Of a stretch of DNA of 64,000 nt, positions 8,752 through 17,777 are shown one piece after another. Position 1 is the first letter of the stretch, and each line of letters starts with the position of its first letter. Made by a program: the position numbers and the translations under genes. This DNA is from an uncultured Lachnospiraceae bacterium. Lineage in GTDB: Bacteria > Bacillota > Clostridia > Lachnospirales > Lachnospiraceae. The notes under the pieces are model-generated. The model did not search any database. It was not told the origin of the DNA and saw nothing but the letters and a program-made list of their open reading frames with translations. The stretch is taken from NCBI GenBank assembly GCA_934418125.1, contig CAKRWT010000005.1, positions 1 through 64,000 of the forward strand, given 5' to 3'.

Positions 8752-8845
8752 GTGTGAAAAATCCATATGGGAAAGATTTTTCACACACGAGCTTTGTGTC
8801 GGCGCGCACTTGACACAAACTCGGCATGCGCAAAGAGCGTGCGCA
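8752..8845 (+). promoter_or_regulatory. Structured 5' leader of the chemotaxis receptor mRNA
   Basis: Two 12-bp hairpins stand side by side: GTGTGAAAAATC (8752-8763) with GATTTTTCACAC (8775-8786), and CGAG+TTTGTGTC (8788-8800, one bulged C) with GACACAAACTCG (8812-8823). Both have 11-nt loops. The second loop contains GCGCAC (8804-8809), which is complementary to GTGCGC at 8839-8844 and could form a pseudoknot just before the ribosome site. TGCGC (8827-8831) can instead pair with GCGCA (8841-8845). I do not recognise a described riboswitch class; the c-di-GMP-I consensus is not seen. Confidence 0.5.
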
Positions 8846-8860
8846 GAAATGAGGATTAAA

Positions 8861-10354
8861 ATGGAGCAGTTAAAAGAAAAGGAGTTTATGAATGGCAAGT
8901 TTATGCTGGGATACGGCATTACTGCGGGAGTTTTGTTTGTGGCATATCTGGTGGAGCTGGTAAAAGGGAACCGGTCTCCGGGCTATATCATACTTTTTGA
9001 TGCTATCTTGTGCATACCATTTCTGATTTCGTGGATTTTGTATAAGAGACAGAAGGATTCTGAGTTATTTCGTTACGTGGCATGCGTTTCCTATGGGGTG
9101 TTTTATTGTTTTGTATTACTGACCTCTACCAGCATTCTGAATTTTGCCTATATTTTCCCCATGCTTGTGCTTCTGGCACTATATGGGGAATTTAAACTGT
9201 CTGTTATTAACGGCATTTTTGCAATTATAGCAAATGTCCTGTATGTTATCTACCAGGTAACAAGTGGCCATGCAGGCGCGTCCCAGATTGTAGATTATGA
9301 GATTCAGGTGGCGGCAATTGTTCTTACGGTAGGACTTAACCTGCTTGCCAGTAAAGCGTTACATAGAGTCAGCGTTTACCGAACCAGACAGGTAGAAGAG
9401 GAGAAGGAAAAGATAACCTCCGTACTGGAGCTGATTCATGGGGCAACGGAGAAGCTGTTTGTGAATGTGTCAGATATCGGGGAACGTTCCAGTGATATGT
9501 CGGAGCACAATGAACAGAGCCAGAATGCGATTGCAGAGATTGTAAACGGCACCAATGATTTGGCACAGACAGTACAGAATCAGCTTAAGATGACAGAAAA
9601 CATCGATAGTCTGATTGCTTCTACCGACAGTCTTACCAATGAAATTAAGAACAAATGTGAAAATGCGGATACTCTTTCCAACACAGGATTTGAAAAGGTA
9701 ACAGAACTGACCCGGGTAACAGAAGAGAGCAAGGTGGTCAGTGGTGAAGTACATGACACTATCGGCGAATTGGTAGAACAGACCAAAGAAGCGGAAAAGA
9801 TGTTAAATATCATTTCGGATATTATGAGCCAGACGACTCTGCTTGCCTTAAATGCCAGTATCGAAGCTGCCCGTGCCGGGGAAGCGGGAAGAGGCTTTGC
9901 GGTTGTGGCAGATGAGATTGGCAAGCTGGCAGAGCAGACCACAGAGGCAGCACAGCAGATACATACGATTTTCGATGGACTGGAGAAGCAGTCGGCTGTG
10001 ACCGAGGAAAGTGTGGCAAGGCTGCTGCAAATGAACGATACCCAGGCTGCCCTGGTAGAGAAGGCAAGTGACAGCTTTAAGGATGTGCGTACGGAAATTG
10101 CTGATATTTATGAGAAGGTAAAGGTACAGACCGATTATATGAATAAAGTGTCTGAGAGCAACCTGGAGATTAATCAGGGAATTGAAAGTCTTAGCGCATT
10201 TAGTGAAGAACTGCTTGCCAATACAGAGAACACCAGGAATCTTATCGATATGGATATTGAAGGCAATACTCAGATAGGCGGATTGCTGCAGAAGGTCGTG
10301 GCAGAAGTAGATAATCTGAAGTCAATTACAGTAGAAGAAACAGTAGAAGAATAG
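8861..10354 (+). CDS. Methyl-accepting chemotaxis protein
   Basis: A 497-residue receptor that reports to CheA/CheW. The start at 8861 follows GAGGATTAAA; earlier in-frame ATGs lie within the leader structure. About six hydrophobic segments fill residues 13-180 in place of the usual periplasmic sensor domain, so it probably senses something within or near the membrane. A coiled-coil signalling domain follows, with the conserved hairpin tip [36 protein letters not shown] region (positions about 9847-9940 in DNA). There is no HAMP domain that I can identify. The gene is alone, with its own promoter and structured leader. Confidence 0.9.
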   Translation: MEQLKEKEFMNGKFMLGYGITAGVLFVAYLVELVKGNRSPGYIILFDAILCIPFLISWILYKRQKDSELFRYVACVSYGVFYCFVLLTSTSILNFAYIFPMLVLLALYGEFKLSVINGIFAIIANVLYVIYQVTSGHAGASQIVDYEIQVAAIVLTVGLNLLASKALHRVSVYRTRQVEEEKEKITSVLELIHGATEKLFVNVSDIGERSSDMSEHNEQSQNAIAEIVNGTNDLAQTVQNQLKMTENIDSLIASTDSLTNEIKNKCENADTLSNTGFEKVTELTRVTEESKVVSGEVHDTIGELVEQTKEAEKMLNIISDIMSQTTLLALNASIEAARAGEAGRGFAVVADEIGKLAEQTTEAAQQIHTIFDGLEKQSAVTEESVARLLQMNDTQAALVEKASDSFKDVRTEIADIYEKVKVQTDYMNKVSESNLEINQGIESLSAFSEELLANTENTRNLIDMDIEGNTQIGGLLQKVVAEVDNLKSITVEETVEE

Positions 10355-10411
10355 GGGATTTTTACCGCAATTATTATGCAAAAATAAAAAATATAAAGAA
10401 ATTATAAATTA

Positions 10412-10438
10412 TTAGCACTCGTACTTGACGAGTGCTAA
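10412..10438. promoter_or_regulatory. CIRCE operator (HrcA binding site)
   Basis: TTAGCACTC-N9-GAGTGCTAA, an exact match to the CIRCE consensus. HrcA represses heat-shock genes through this element in Firmicutes. It overlaps the -35 box of the hsp20 promoter. Confidence 0.95.
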
Positions 10439-10453
10439 TTTTGGGTATATAAC
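10425..10453 (+). promoter_or_regulatory. SigA promoter of hsp20
   Basis: TTGACG at 10425-10430, a 17-bp spacer and TATAAC at 10448-10453. The -35 box lies within the CIRCE element, so HrcA binding should block RNA polymerase directly. Confidence 0.75.
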
Positions 10454-10554
10454 GTAGTCAGAACAAAGGAAAAGGAACAAAAAGAGATTCCCAAACGCTC
10501 CGGGTTCTAGGTAACAAGAAGACATCAGTCAAGGAAAGAAAGGAAGGATGACTT

Positions 10555-11016
10555 ATGATGATGCCTAGTATTTATAGTTCAAGTAGTTTGTTTGATGATT
10601 TCTTTCATGATAACTGGTTTGATGACCGGGAATTCAGAAACATGGAGAAGAAGCTGTATGGTCACAGAGCTAAGAATGTGATGAACACAGACGTAAAAGA
10701 AACAGACGATGGATATGAACTGGAGATGGATTTGCCTGGCTTTAAGAAAGAGGAAGTAACCGTAGAACTGGAAAACGGATACCTTACCATCAGCGCAGCC
10801 AAAGGTCTTGACAAAGATGAACAGGAAAAGGAGACAGGAAAGTACATTCGCAGAGAACGTTATGCCGGTGCCTGCCAGAGAAGCTTTTATGTAGGCGAAG
10901 GCGTTACGCAGGAGGATATCAAAGCAAGCTTCAAACATGGTATTTTGAAACTCAACATTCCCAAGAAGGAAGCAAAGCAGGTTGAGCAGAATAAATACAT
11001 TGCCATTGAAGGATAA
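10555..11016 (+). CDS. Hsp20/alpha-crystallin small heat-shock protein
   Basis: A 153-residue small chaperone that holds unfolding proteins in the cytoplasm. The alpha-crystallin domain spans about residues 42-145 (MNTDVKETDDGYELEMDLPG ... ASFKHGILKLNIPKK), with the typical LPGF and GILKLNIPK motifs. The N-terminal arm is short and Phe/Asp-rich. AGGAAGG lies before three consecutive ATG codons. The CIRCE element and overlapping promoter upstream imply heat induction by loss of HrcA repression. The L25 gene follows after 66 bases and is probably cotranscribed. Confidence 0.93.
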   Translation: MMMPSIYSSSSLFDDFFHDNWFDDREFRNMEKKLYGHRAKNVMNTDVKETDDGYELEMDLPGFKKEEVTVELENGYLTISAAKGLDKDEQEKETGKYIRRERYAGACQRSFYVGEGVTQEDIKASFKHGILKLNIPKKEAKQVEQNKYIAIEG

Positions 11017-11082
11017 CGTAGTGTGACAGAGGGAGCAATCCCCCGTGTTTTCAAGTTTTTGTAGAATTGGAGGAAAAGTTAA

Positions 11083-11673
11083 ATGAATACTTTAAAAGTG
11101 CAAAAAAGAGACATGGATGTCAAAGCAAAGAGATTAAGAAGAGAAGGCTATGTAACAGGCAGCCTGTTTGGCAGAGAGCTTGAGGGAGCAATCCCATTGA
11201 AGATTGAAAAGAAAGAAGTGGAAAAAATTCAGCGTGAATGTCTGAAGGGCAGCCAGATTCTGTTGGAGCTGGATGGAAAAACCTATGATGTGCTGATTAA
11301 GGAGATAGACTATGATTCCATGAAGCACGAAGTCATTGAGATGGATTTCCAGGCACTGGTCAGCGGTGAAAAGGTTCATTCCGTTGCAGAAATTGTATTG
11401 CACAACAAGGATAAGGTAGTCGAGGGTGTTTTGGAACAGCTGTTAAAAGAAGTTTCGTATAAAGCAGTTCCGGCAGCCCTGGTAGATAAGATTGAGATTG
11501 ATTGTAGTACCTTACGGTTAGGCGATACGATTAAAGTCGCTGATTTGGATATCGCAAAGAACAAAGAAGTAGAGGTCATGACCCATCTGGATACACCAGT
11601 GGTAAGTGTTATTGCTTCCCATACAGTACCGGATGAGGAAGAAGCACCGGAAGCCGAAGAAGAGACAAAATAA
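11083..11673 (+). CDS. L25/TL5/Ctc-family ribosomal protein
   Basis: A 196-residue protein with the two-domain layout of the long L25 (Ctc) form: an N-terminal 5S-rRNA-binding L25 domain (to about residue 90) and the C-terminal beta domain (VLEQLLKEVSYKAVPAALVD ... LDTPVVSV), ending in an acidic tail (DEEEAPEAEEETK). It binds 5S rRNA in the large subunit; the Bacillus homologue Ctc is a general stress protein. Lying behind CIRCE-controlled hsp20 without its own clear promoter, it is probably heat-inducible here. GGAGG lies before the ATG. Confidence 0.9.
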   Translation: MNTLKVQKRDMDVKAKRLRREGYVTGSLFGRELEGAIPLKIEKKEVEKIQRECLKGSQILLELDGKTYDVLIKEIDYDSMKHEVIEMDFQALVSGEKVHSVAEIVLHNKDKVVEGVLEQLLKEVSYKAVPAALVDKIEIDCSTLRLGDTIKVADLDIAKNKEVEVMTHLDTPVVSVIASHTVPDEEEAPEAEEETK

Positions 11674-11729
11674 GCGGCCGGAGATAAAAACAGAACAGAA
11701 GCTTCCATATTATTATAGAAGAAAGAGCA

Positions 11730-11764
11730 ACAGCCCCGCATTACAATGGTGTGGGGCTGTTTTT
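11730..11764 (+). terminator. Intrinsic terminator of the hsp20-L25 unit
   Basis: ACAGCCCC and GGGGCTGT form the main stem, with some further pairing inside, followed by TTTT. Confidence 0.85.
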
Positions 11765-11856
11765 GCTTCATAGGACATTCCCGGGAAGCAAGAGTATTCA
11801 TGCACATGCCATAAGAACGCCATAACAAAACGCCATAACAAAAAATAATTTCACAC

Positions 11857-11883
11857 TAAAGTCTTGTCGGAAATGTCCGATAC
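11857..11883 (+). promoter_or_regulatory. SigD (sigma-28) promoter of the flgM operon
   Basis: TAAA at 11857-11860, a 15-bp spacer and TCCGATAC at 11876-11883, matching the motility sigma factor consensus TAAA-N15-GCCGATAT. Confidence 0.85.
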
Positions 11884-11912
11884 TAATAATAACAAGAAAT
11901 AATGTATGAGGA

Positions 11913-11926
11913 AGGAGGAGTCTCCT
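11913..11926 (+). promoter_or_regulatory. Hairpin covering the flgM ribosome site
   Basis: AGGAG (11913-11917) pairs with CTCCT (11922-11926) around GAGT, directly before the flgM ATG at 11927. It would hide the ribosome site and contains GGA motifs of the kind CsrA binds. The stem is only 5 bp. Confidence 0.4.
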
Positions 11927-12205
11927 ATGCGTATTGAAGCCTATACACAGGTACAGCAGATTTATAATACGAAGAAAACTGCAAAGCTTCAGAATAAAGC
12001 AAAGATGTCGTCTACAGACCAGTTACAGATTTCCAGCATTGGCAAGGATATCCAGACAGCAAAGACTGCATTGGCAGAAAGCAGCGACATCAGAGAAGAA
12101 TTGACAGCTCCTCTCAAAGCAAGTATTGCAAGTGGTACTTATCAGGTAAGCGGCGAGAGTTTTGCAGATAAATTAATGCAGAAATATGATGAATTAGGTT
12201 TATAG
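11927..12205 (+). CDS. flgM: Anti-sigma-28 factor FlgM
   Basis: A 92-residue protein that binds SigD and keeps it inactive until the hook-basal body is complete. The C-terminal 45 residues fit FlgM (IREELTAPLKASIASGTYQV then FADKLMQKY), the helical SigD-binding part; the N-terminus is disordered and basic. The start at 11927 lies after GGAGGAG; an ATG at 11906 has no ribosome site. It is the first gene of the SigD operon, giving a feedback loop. A hairpin may limit access to its ribosome site. Confidence 0.9.
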   Translation: MRIEAYTQVQQIYNTKKTAKLQNKAKMSSTDQLQISSIGKDIQTAKTALAESSDIREELTAPLKASIASGTYQVSGESFADKLMQKYDELGL

Positions 12206-12229
12206 ACACAGTGAGAGAGAGGTTTTAAC

Positions 12230-12748
12230 GTGGCAAGTTTAATGGAAAACCTGATAGATGTACTGGAGAGGGAAAACACAGAATATGCAAACCTGTTAGC
12301 GCTTTCTCTTCGGAAAACACCTGTCATTGTGTCAGAAGACCTGAAAGAATTAGCAAAAATCACGGATGAAGAGCAAATCATAGTCAGTCGGATTAATCAT
12401 CTGGACACAGAGAGAAATGAAACGATTAATGATATTGCCAATGTACTTAACAAGGATGTTACACAGCTAAGAATCGTTAATTTAATTAAGATGCTGGCAG
12501 CAAGACCGGAAGAGCAGGAAAAACTGGCGAGAGTATTCGATAAACTGCAAGCCAATGTACGCAGTGTGAAACGGGTCAATGAACAGAACCGGGAACTGCT
12601 CCTGAGTGCTCTGGATATGGTACAGTTCAATATGAACGTGCTCCAGTCCATGAAAGCGGCACCGGAAACCGCCAACTATAACAGGGGCGCGTATAATACC
12701 GGGGATGTGATTGGCACGAATCAGATGTCTTTTGATGCCAAGCAATAG
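12230..12748 (+). CDS. flgN: FlgN-type export chaperone
   Basis: A 172-residue, mostly alpha-helical protein with heptad patterns across residues 1-145 and a polar tail (NRGAYNTGDVIGTNQMSF). FlgN chaperones bind the hook-filament junction proteins FlgK and FlgL before export, and the genes for these follow. The start is GTG at 12230 with a GAGAGAGG ribosome site. Assignment rests on helical character, length and position between flgM and flgK. Confidence 0.82.
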   Translation: MASLMENLIDVLERENTEYANLLALSLRKTPVIVSEDLKELAKITDEEQIIVSRINHLDTERNETINDIANVLNKDVTQLRIVNLIKMLAARPEEQEKLARVFDKLQANVRSVKRVNEQNRELLLSALDMVQFNMNVLQSMKAAPETANYNRGAYNTGDVIGTNQMSFDAKQ

Positions 12749-12771
12749 AATTTGTTAAGGACGGTAAAACA

Positions 12772-14409
12772 ATGTCATTAATGGGAAGCCTGTATACAGG
12801 CGTATCAGGATTACAAACTTCAAATAATGCACTGAACACAACAGCGCACAATATGTCAAATCTGGACACAGAAGGCTATACAAGGCAGCAGGTAGCACAG
12901 GCAACGAGAACATATGTGACAATTTCGAAGAGTCAGTCTACCAGTTGGCAGCAGTTAGGTCTTGGTGTCAATTATTCCCAAACAAGACAAGTAAGAGATT
13001 ATTTTCTGGATAAAAACTATCGTCGTGAATCAGGACGGAGTGCTTTTTATGATATTTCCGCCAATACCATGGAGGAGATTGAGAATATTCTGGGTGAGTC
13101 CAACGAAGGACATGAATTCTCGGAATCGTTGTCAAACCTTTGGACGGCAGTGGAGGAGCTGAGTAAAGACCCGACCAGTTCTGTGAATCAGAACCTGTTT
13201 GTGACCAGGTCTTCTGAATTTGTGACACGGGCGGCAGCAGTATATAAGAGTCTGTGTGAATATCAGGATAATATGAACCAGTTCGTTTACAATGACGTGG
13301 TCAATATCAATAAATATGCAGCACAGATAGAAGCCTTAAATCAGCAGATTATGAAAATTGAAGCAGGGGGGCAGGAACATGCTAACGACCTGCGTGACCA
13401 GAGAAATAAGCTTTTAGATGAACTTGCCAAGATGGGTAATATTTCTTATCAGGAAGATACCGTGGGATATGTGAGCGTGAAGTTCGAGGGTGTTGATTTG
13501 GTAAAGGGTGGCCTGGTAAATGAGATGGCACTTTACGAAGACCCACAGACTGGATTTTATACACCTTACTGGACTATGCTGGCGGATATATCCTACAACG
13601 AAAAAGGCGAAAGAATTGTAACAGAGGAAGGTATCGAAGGAGCCAAGGTCTTTGATTTAGCGAAGACCATTTCCTCTGATTTAAATACAGATATCGGGTC
13701 CCTCAAGGCAAAACTGTTGGCGAGAGGTGACCATAGGGCAACCTACCGGGAGATAAAGGATATCAATAAGGACGGCGAATACGAGGAAGGCTGGTATGAT
13801 ACCCGCATTTCCCAGTCTATTATTATGAATATCCAGGCTGAGTTTGACCAGCTGATTAACGCGGTGGTAACCAGCATTAACTCTATCCTGCAGGAAGCAG
13901 CAGAGGGAGCAGGCGATGCCGGCGCGTCTACCTATTTAAGGGATGAAAACGGCAAGCCTTATCAATTGTTTGAAAAATCAATTGAAGAAGGAGACTGGAC
14001 GGTAAGCAACATTGTGATTAACACTACATTGCGACAGAATCCGGCACTGTTAACCTTCCGCCTGCCAGACCATTCAGAAGACAATGCAACCATGGAGAAG
14101 CTGAAAACGGCTTTTCAGGAAAAAATATATACCCTGAATCCGAATGTACAGACACCGGTAAATTTCATCGATTATTATAAGAACCTGGTATCCCAGGTGG
14201 CAAATTCCGGTTCCGTATACCGGGAGATTCAGGAGAGCCAGACGGTATCCAGTGATGCTTTGCTAAATGCAAGAGAGCAGATTGTGGGAGTATCCTCTGA
14301 CGAAGAACTTTCCAATATGATTATGTATCAGAACGCGTATAACGCTTCCAGCCGTTATATCAACGTTATCAGTGAAATGCTGGAACATATATTGACATCC
14401 CTTGGCTGA
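12772..14409 (+). CDS. flgK: Flagellar hook-associated protein 1 (FlgK), first copy
   Basis: A 545-residue hook-filament junction protein exported by the flagellar type III system. The N-terminus has the rod/hook signature (GSLYTGVSGLQTSNNALNTT, then AHNMSNLDTEGYTRQQV), and the C-terminus has the matching helix (SDEELSNMIMYQNAYNASSR). The central part is variable and includes acidic, Gly-rich stretches (EAAEGAGDAGAST). It is followed after 31 bases by a second FlgK gene, so one of the two may have a specialised role. AAGGACGG precedes the ATG. Confidence 0.9.
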   Translation: MSLMGSLYTGVSGLQTSNNALNTTAHNMSNLDTEGYTRQQVAQATRTYVTISKSQSTSWQQLGLGVNYSQTRQVRDYFLDKNYRRESGRSAFYDISANTMEEIENILGESNEGHEFSESLSNLWTAVEELSKDPTSSVNQNLFVTRSSEFVTRAAAVYKSLCEYQDNMNQFVYNDVVNINKYAAQIEALNQQIMKIEAGGQEHANDLRDQRNKLLDELAKMGNISYQEDTVGYVSVKFEGVDLVKGGLVNEMALYEDPQTGFYTPYWTMLADISYNEKGERIVTEEGIEGAKVFDLAKTISSDLNTDIGSLKAKLLARGDHRATYREIKDINKDGEYEEGWYDTRISQSIIMNIQAEFDQLINAVVTSINSILQEAAEGAGDAGASTYLRDENGKPYQLFEKSIEEGDWTVSNIVINTTLRQNPALLTFRLPDHSEDNATMEKLKTAFQEKIYTLNPNVQTPVNFIDYYKNLVSQVANSGSVYREIQESQTVSSDALLNAREQIVGVSSDEELSNMIMYQNAYNASSRYINVISEMLEHILTSLG

Positions 14410-14440
14410 CAGATAGCCGTTATGGATATGAGGTGAGAAT

Positions 14441-16267
14441 ATGCCATCTACATTTTTTGGATTAAATATTGCAGCATCGGGACTGCGGGCAGCCAATGCG
14501 GCACTGAATACAACAGCAAATAACATCAGTAATGTGGATACCACAGGCTACAGCCGACAGGAAGTAACCCAGGAAGCAAGCAATGCCTTGCGTGTCTTTG
14601 CCAAATACGGATGTGCCGGTGCCGGTGTGGATACGATTGCCATTGAACGTATCAGAGACAACTTTTATGATATCAAATACCGTGACAATGAAGCAAAGCT
14701 GGGAGAATTTGATACCAAAGCATATTACATGAAAATGATTGAAGAGTATCTGACAGATGATGGCACGACCGGATTTAAGTCTGTATTCGACCAGATTGGA
14801 ACAACCCTGCAGGAAATTACCAAGAATGCCAGCAGCACCAGTACGAAGGCACAGTTTATCTCTTCTTTAAAGAGTCTGACGGACTACTTTAACAATATGT
14901 ATGGAGATTTACAGAATTTACAGGCTGATGTTAATGATGAAATTAAAATGCGAATCGACAGCATCAACTCCATTGCACAGGATTTGGCAACAGTCAATAA
15001 GCAGATTAACGTGATTGAACTGACCGGAACCGTAGCCAATGAACTGCGGGATAAAAGAGATGTGTTGATAGACCAGCTTTCCGCGATTGTGGATGTGGAT
15101 GTTATCGAGACACCGATTTATGATTCCTATGGAAATGAAACCGGTGCAACCAGATGTATTGTTAAGATTGCCGGGGGACAGACCCTGGTTGACCAGAACG
15201 ATTATAACCAGTTAATATGTGAAGCACGTACTGCACAGGAAAAAGTAAACCAGACAGATGTGGATGGTCTGTATGACATCCGGTGGGACAATGGTCTGGA
15301 ATTCGGATTGACCAACGCGTCCATGGGAGGACAGCTTTACGGACTGGTTCAGATGCGGGATGGTAATAATGGCGAATATTTTTCCGGAACGACCAGTAAT
15401 ATCACTTCTGCAGGGACTACCAGTAAGGTAACTATCCAGACCACAGCATCTTATTTAAATGACATGACGAAGTGTAAGCTGTCGGATACCGGAGGCATCA
15501 TAAACATTGGCGACCAGTTGTATTACTATACCGACTGGACTTATGAAGGAGATGGCAAATATACCTTTACTGTTGACAATGTGGCAAGTGAACAGCCTAT
15601 TACCGCAGCCAAGAATAATCAGTCAGCAAGCATTGGCGGGGATGTGAATTATCAGGGAATTCCTTACTATATGGAACAGATGAATGAGTGGATTCGAGGA
15701 TTTGCCCAGAAAATCAACTCCATTTTCACAGAAGGTGTGACAGAAGCCGGAGCAGATGCCGGATATGTATTTACCGGTAACTATGTGGCAACCACAGGAC
15801 AGTACAGCGAAGACCAGTTGAATGATTCTGCCAAGAACGGAAAAGGTTATTATTATATTACCGCAGGAAACTTTGCTGTAGTAGAAGCCCTGATTAAAGA
15901 TGCTTCACTGCTGGGAACCAGAAGCGATGCCACAAACGGTGTGGAAGAGTGCAAGCAGGTAGAAAAAGTAATTTCTATGCTTTCGGATAAAGAACAATAC
16001 AGCTTCCGTGGCAGAGATGCCAGCGGTTTCCTGGAATGTGTGCTTTCCGATGCGGCATTAAATGCAAGCAATGCCAATACTTTTTATAAAACTTATACAA
16101 GCCTTGAGACAACCATTGAGAATCAGAGAACTTCGATTTCCGGCGTGGATGAAGATGAAGAGGCAGTAAGCCTGGTAAAATACCAGAATGCTTATACTCT
16201 GGCATCCAAGATGATTTCCACCCTGACAGAGGTATATGACAGACTGATTCTGGAAACCGGCGTATAA
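14441..16267 (+). CDS. flgK: Flagellar hook-associated protein 1 (FlgK), second copy
   Basis: A 608-residue FlgK-type protein with the same end motifs as its upstream neighbour (LNIAASGLRAANAALNTTAN, NISNVDTTGYSRQEV at the start; VSLVKYQNAYTLASKMISTL at the end). The middle domain is about 60 residues longer and looks unrelated. It is cotranscribed with the first copy and flgL. It may replace or mix with the first copy at the junction, or one may be a scaffold; family membership is clear but the division of labour is not. Confidence 0.9.
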   Translation: MPSTFFGLNIAASGLRAANAALNTTANNISNVDTTGYSRQEVTQEASNALRVFAKYGCAGAGVDTIAIERIRDNFYDIKYRDNEAKLGEFDTKAYYMKMIEEYLTDDGTTGFKSVFDQIGTTLQEITKNASSTSTKAQFISSLKSLTDYFNNMYGDLQNLQADVNDEIKMRIDSINSIAQDLATVNKQINVIELTGTVANELRDKRDVLIDQLSAIVDVDVIETPIYDSYGNETGATRCIVKIAGGQTLVDQNDYNQLICEARTAQEKVNQTDVDGLYDIRWDNGLEFGLTNASMGGQLYGLVQMRDGNNGEYFSGTTSNITSAGTTSKVTIQTTASYLNDMTKCKLSDTGGIINIGDQLYYYTDWTYEGDGKYTFTVDNVASEQPITAAKNNQSASIGGDVNYQGIPYYMEQMNEWIRGFAQKINSIFTEGVTEAGADAGYVFTGNYVATTGQYSEDQLNDSAKNGKGYYYITAGNFAVVEALIKDASLLGTRSDATNGVEECKQVEKVISMLSDKEQYSFRGRDASGFLECVLSDAALNASNANTFYKTYTSLETTIENQRTSISGVDEDEEAVSLVKYQNAYTLASKMISTLTEVYDRLILETGV

Positions 16268-16296
16268 CCAGAAGGAAGAAAAGAGGATGATGCGTT

Positions 16297-17763
16297 ATGA
16301 GAATGACCAATAAAATCATGCGAAACAATTCTTTATATAATATCAATCAGAATAAGCTCTTGCAGGACCAGTTGAGCAATCAGATGACCAATCAGAGTAA
16401 AATCGTAAGACCTTCTGATGACCCGGTAGTTGCTATCAGAGCTTTAAGACTGCGAACCAATGTAACGAATATCAATCAGTATTATGCCAAGAATGCACCG
16501 GATGCAGACCAGTGGCTTTCTGTTACCGCAGATGCATTGGCTACCGTAGATGATGTACTGACCGATTTATATAAGCAGGCAGCAGGTGCTTCCAAGAAGT
16601 ACCTTGGCTCCGAGGATTTGGAGATTATCCTGACCCAGATGAAATCCCTGACCAAAGAGTTCTATGCCAGTGGTAATGTGGATTACGCGGGAAGATATGT
16701 TTTCTCCGGTTACAGAACCGATACTCCGATTACCTTTACCGAAGAAAATATTACCCAGATGACTAAGGAAAAAGTGAAGTATACCATCGAGGAAAAGCTT
16801 GGCTTCGATGATATCAGCACCATTTCCTATACCGATTTTTCCAATCTGGCAACAGAACAGGATGTCAAGAATACCAAGTTATACAGACTCCGTTTATCCT
16901 ATGATGATTTGGAGACTCAACCGGCTGGTACGATTAGCCTGAAGAAGGGGAATACCGCTATAGCTGTGAAAGAATATGCGGATGCGGAAACTGCCTACAA
17001 GGATATTGCAGATGGCAAGCTTGCTGGTGTTGCTTATATTCCAAACACCGGAGAACTGGTTTTCAGTGAAAAGTATTATACAGGTAATTTCAAAGAAGGA
17101 GATACCTACAGTGTAACCTATTCCAAAGCCACCTGGGCAGAGGGAGACATTAACCCGGTACATTATTTTAAATGTACAGAGACAGCGGCCGATGGCAGAA
17201 ATATCACTTACAATACGACCGATGAACCCCAGGATATCTATTATGATGTAGGATACAACCAGCAGATTCAGGTAAATTCCACTGCTTCTGAGGTATTTAC
17301 CCATGCCGTACAGAGAGATATGGATGATTTCCAGTATTATCTTACCCAGCTGAAAGAAATTGAATCCCAGATATCTGATATCGAGACAAAGATGGCAGAT
17401 TTTGCAGAGGACAGCACAGAGTACAAGGATTTGAAGAAACAGTTGGATGCTGCCAACAAGGCATATACTTATCTGCGTGATGACGTGCAGACCAAATTCG
17501 AGAATCAGATTACCAAGTATCAGAAGTATATGGATGATACCAATGTGGCAATTACCAACAATGCCACAAGAGGAAGCCGGCTGGAACTGATTTCCAGCAG
17601 ACTGATGAGTCAGAAGACAACCTTCAAAGAATTACAGACAAACAACGAAGATATTGATGTTACGGAAGTAGCCGTAGAACTGTCCAGTTCCGAACTGACT
17701 TATCAGGCAGCACTTATGGCAACCAGTAAGATTATGCAGACAAACCTGATGAACTATATCTAA
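16297..17763 (+). CDS. flgL: Flagellar hook-associated protein 3 (FlgL)
   Basis: A 488-residue junction protein between FlgK and flagellin. The N-terminal helix is flagellin-like (MTNKIMRNNSLYNINQNKLL ... VRPSDDPVVAIRALRLR), as is the C-terminal one (DVTEVAVELSSSELTYQAAL). The central part is longer than in most FlgL proteins (about 300 residues in enteric species) and includes a coiled-coil stretch near residues 345-395. fliW follows after 14 bases. Confidence 0.9.
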   Translation: MRMTNKIMRNNSLYNINQNKLLQDQLSNQMTNQSKIVRPSDDPVVAIRALRLRTNVTNINQYYAKNAPDADQWLSVTADALATVDDVLTDLYKQAAGASKKYLGSEDLEIILTQMKSLTKEFYASGNVDYAGRYVFSGYRTDTPITFTEENITQMTKEKVKYTIEEKLGFDDISTISYTDFSNLATEQDVKNTKLYRLRLSYDDLETQPAGTISLKKGNTAIAVKEYADAETAYKDIADGKLAGVAYIPNTGELVFSEKYYTGNFKEGDTYSVTYSKATWAEGDINPVHYFKCTETAADGRNITYNTTDEPQDIYYDVGYNQQIQVNSTASEVFTHAVQRDMDDFQYYLTQLKEIESQISDIETKMADFAEDSTEYKDLKKQLDAANKAYTYLRDDVQTKFENQITKYQKYMDDTNVAITNNATRGSRLELISSRLMSQKTTFKELQTNNEDIDVTEVAVELSSSELTYQAALMATSKIMQTNLMNYI

Positions 17764-17777
17764 GGAGGTATGGGGTT

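Noticed and set aside
8177..8833. Reverse-strand open frame of 218 codons
   Set aside because: It lies antisense to the VOC gene and the receptor leader; composition is Phe/Ser/Cys-rich as expected for a shadow frame.
8752..8845. c-di-GMP riboswitch before the chemotaxis receptor
   Set aside because: The conserved GEMM core sequences are absent; only the hairpin layout is similar, so it is listed as an unassigned structured leader.
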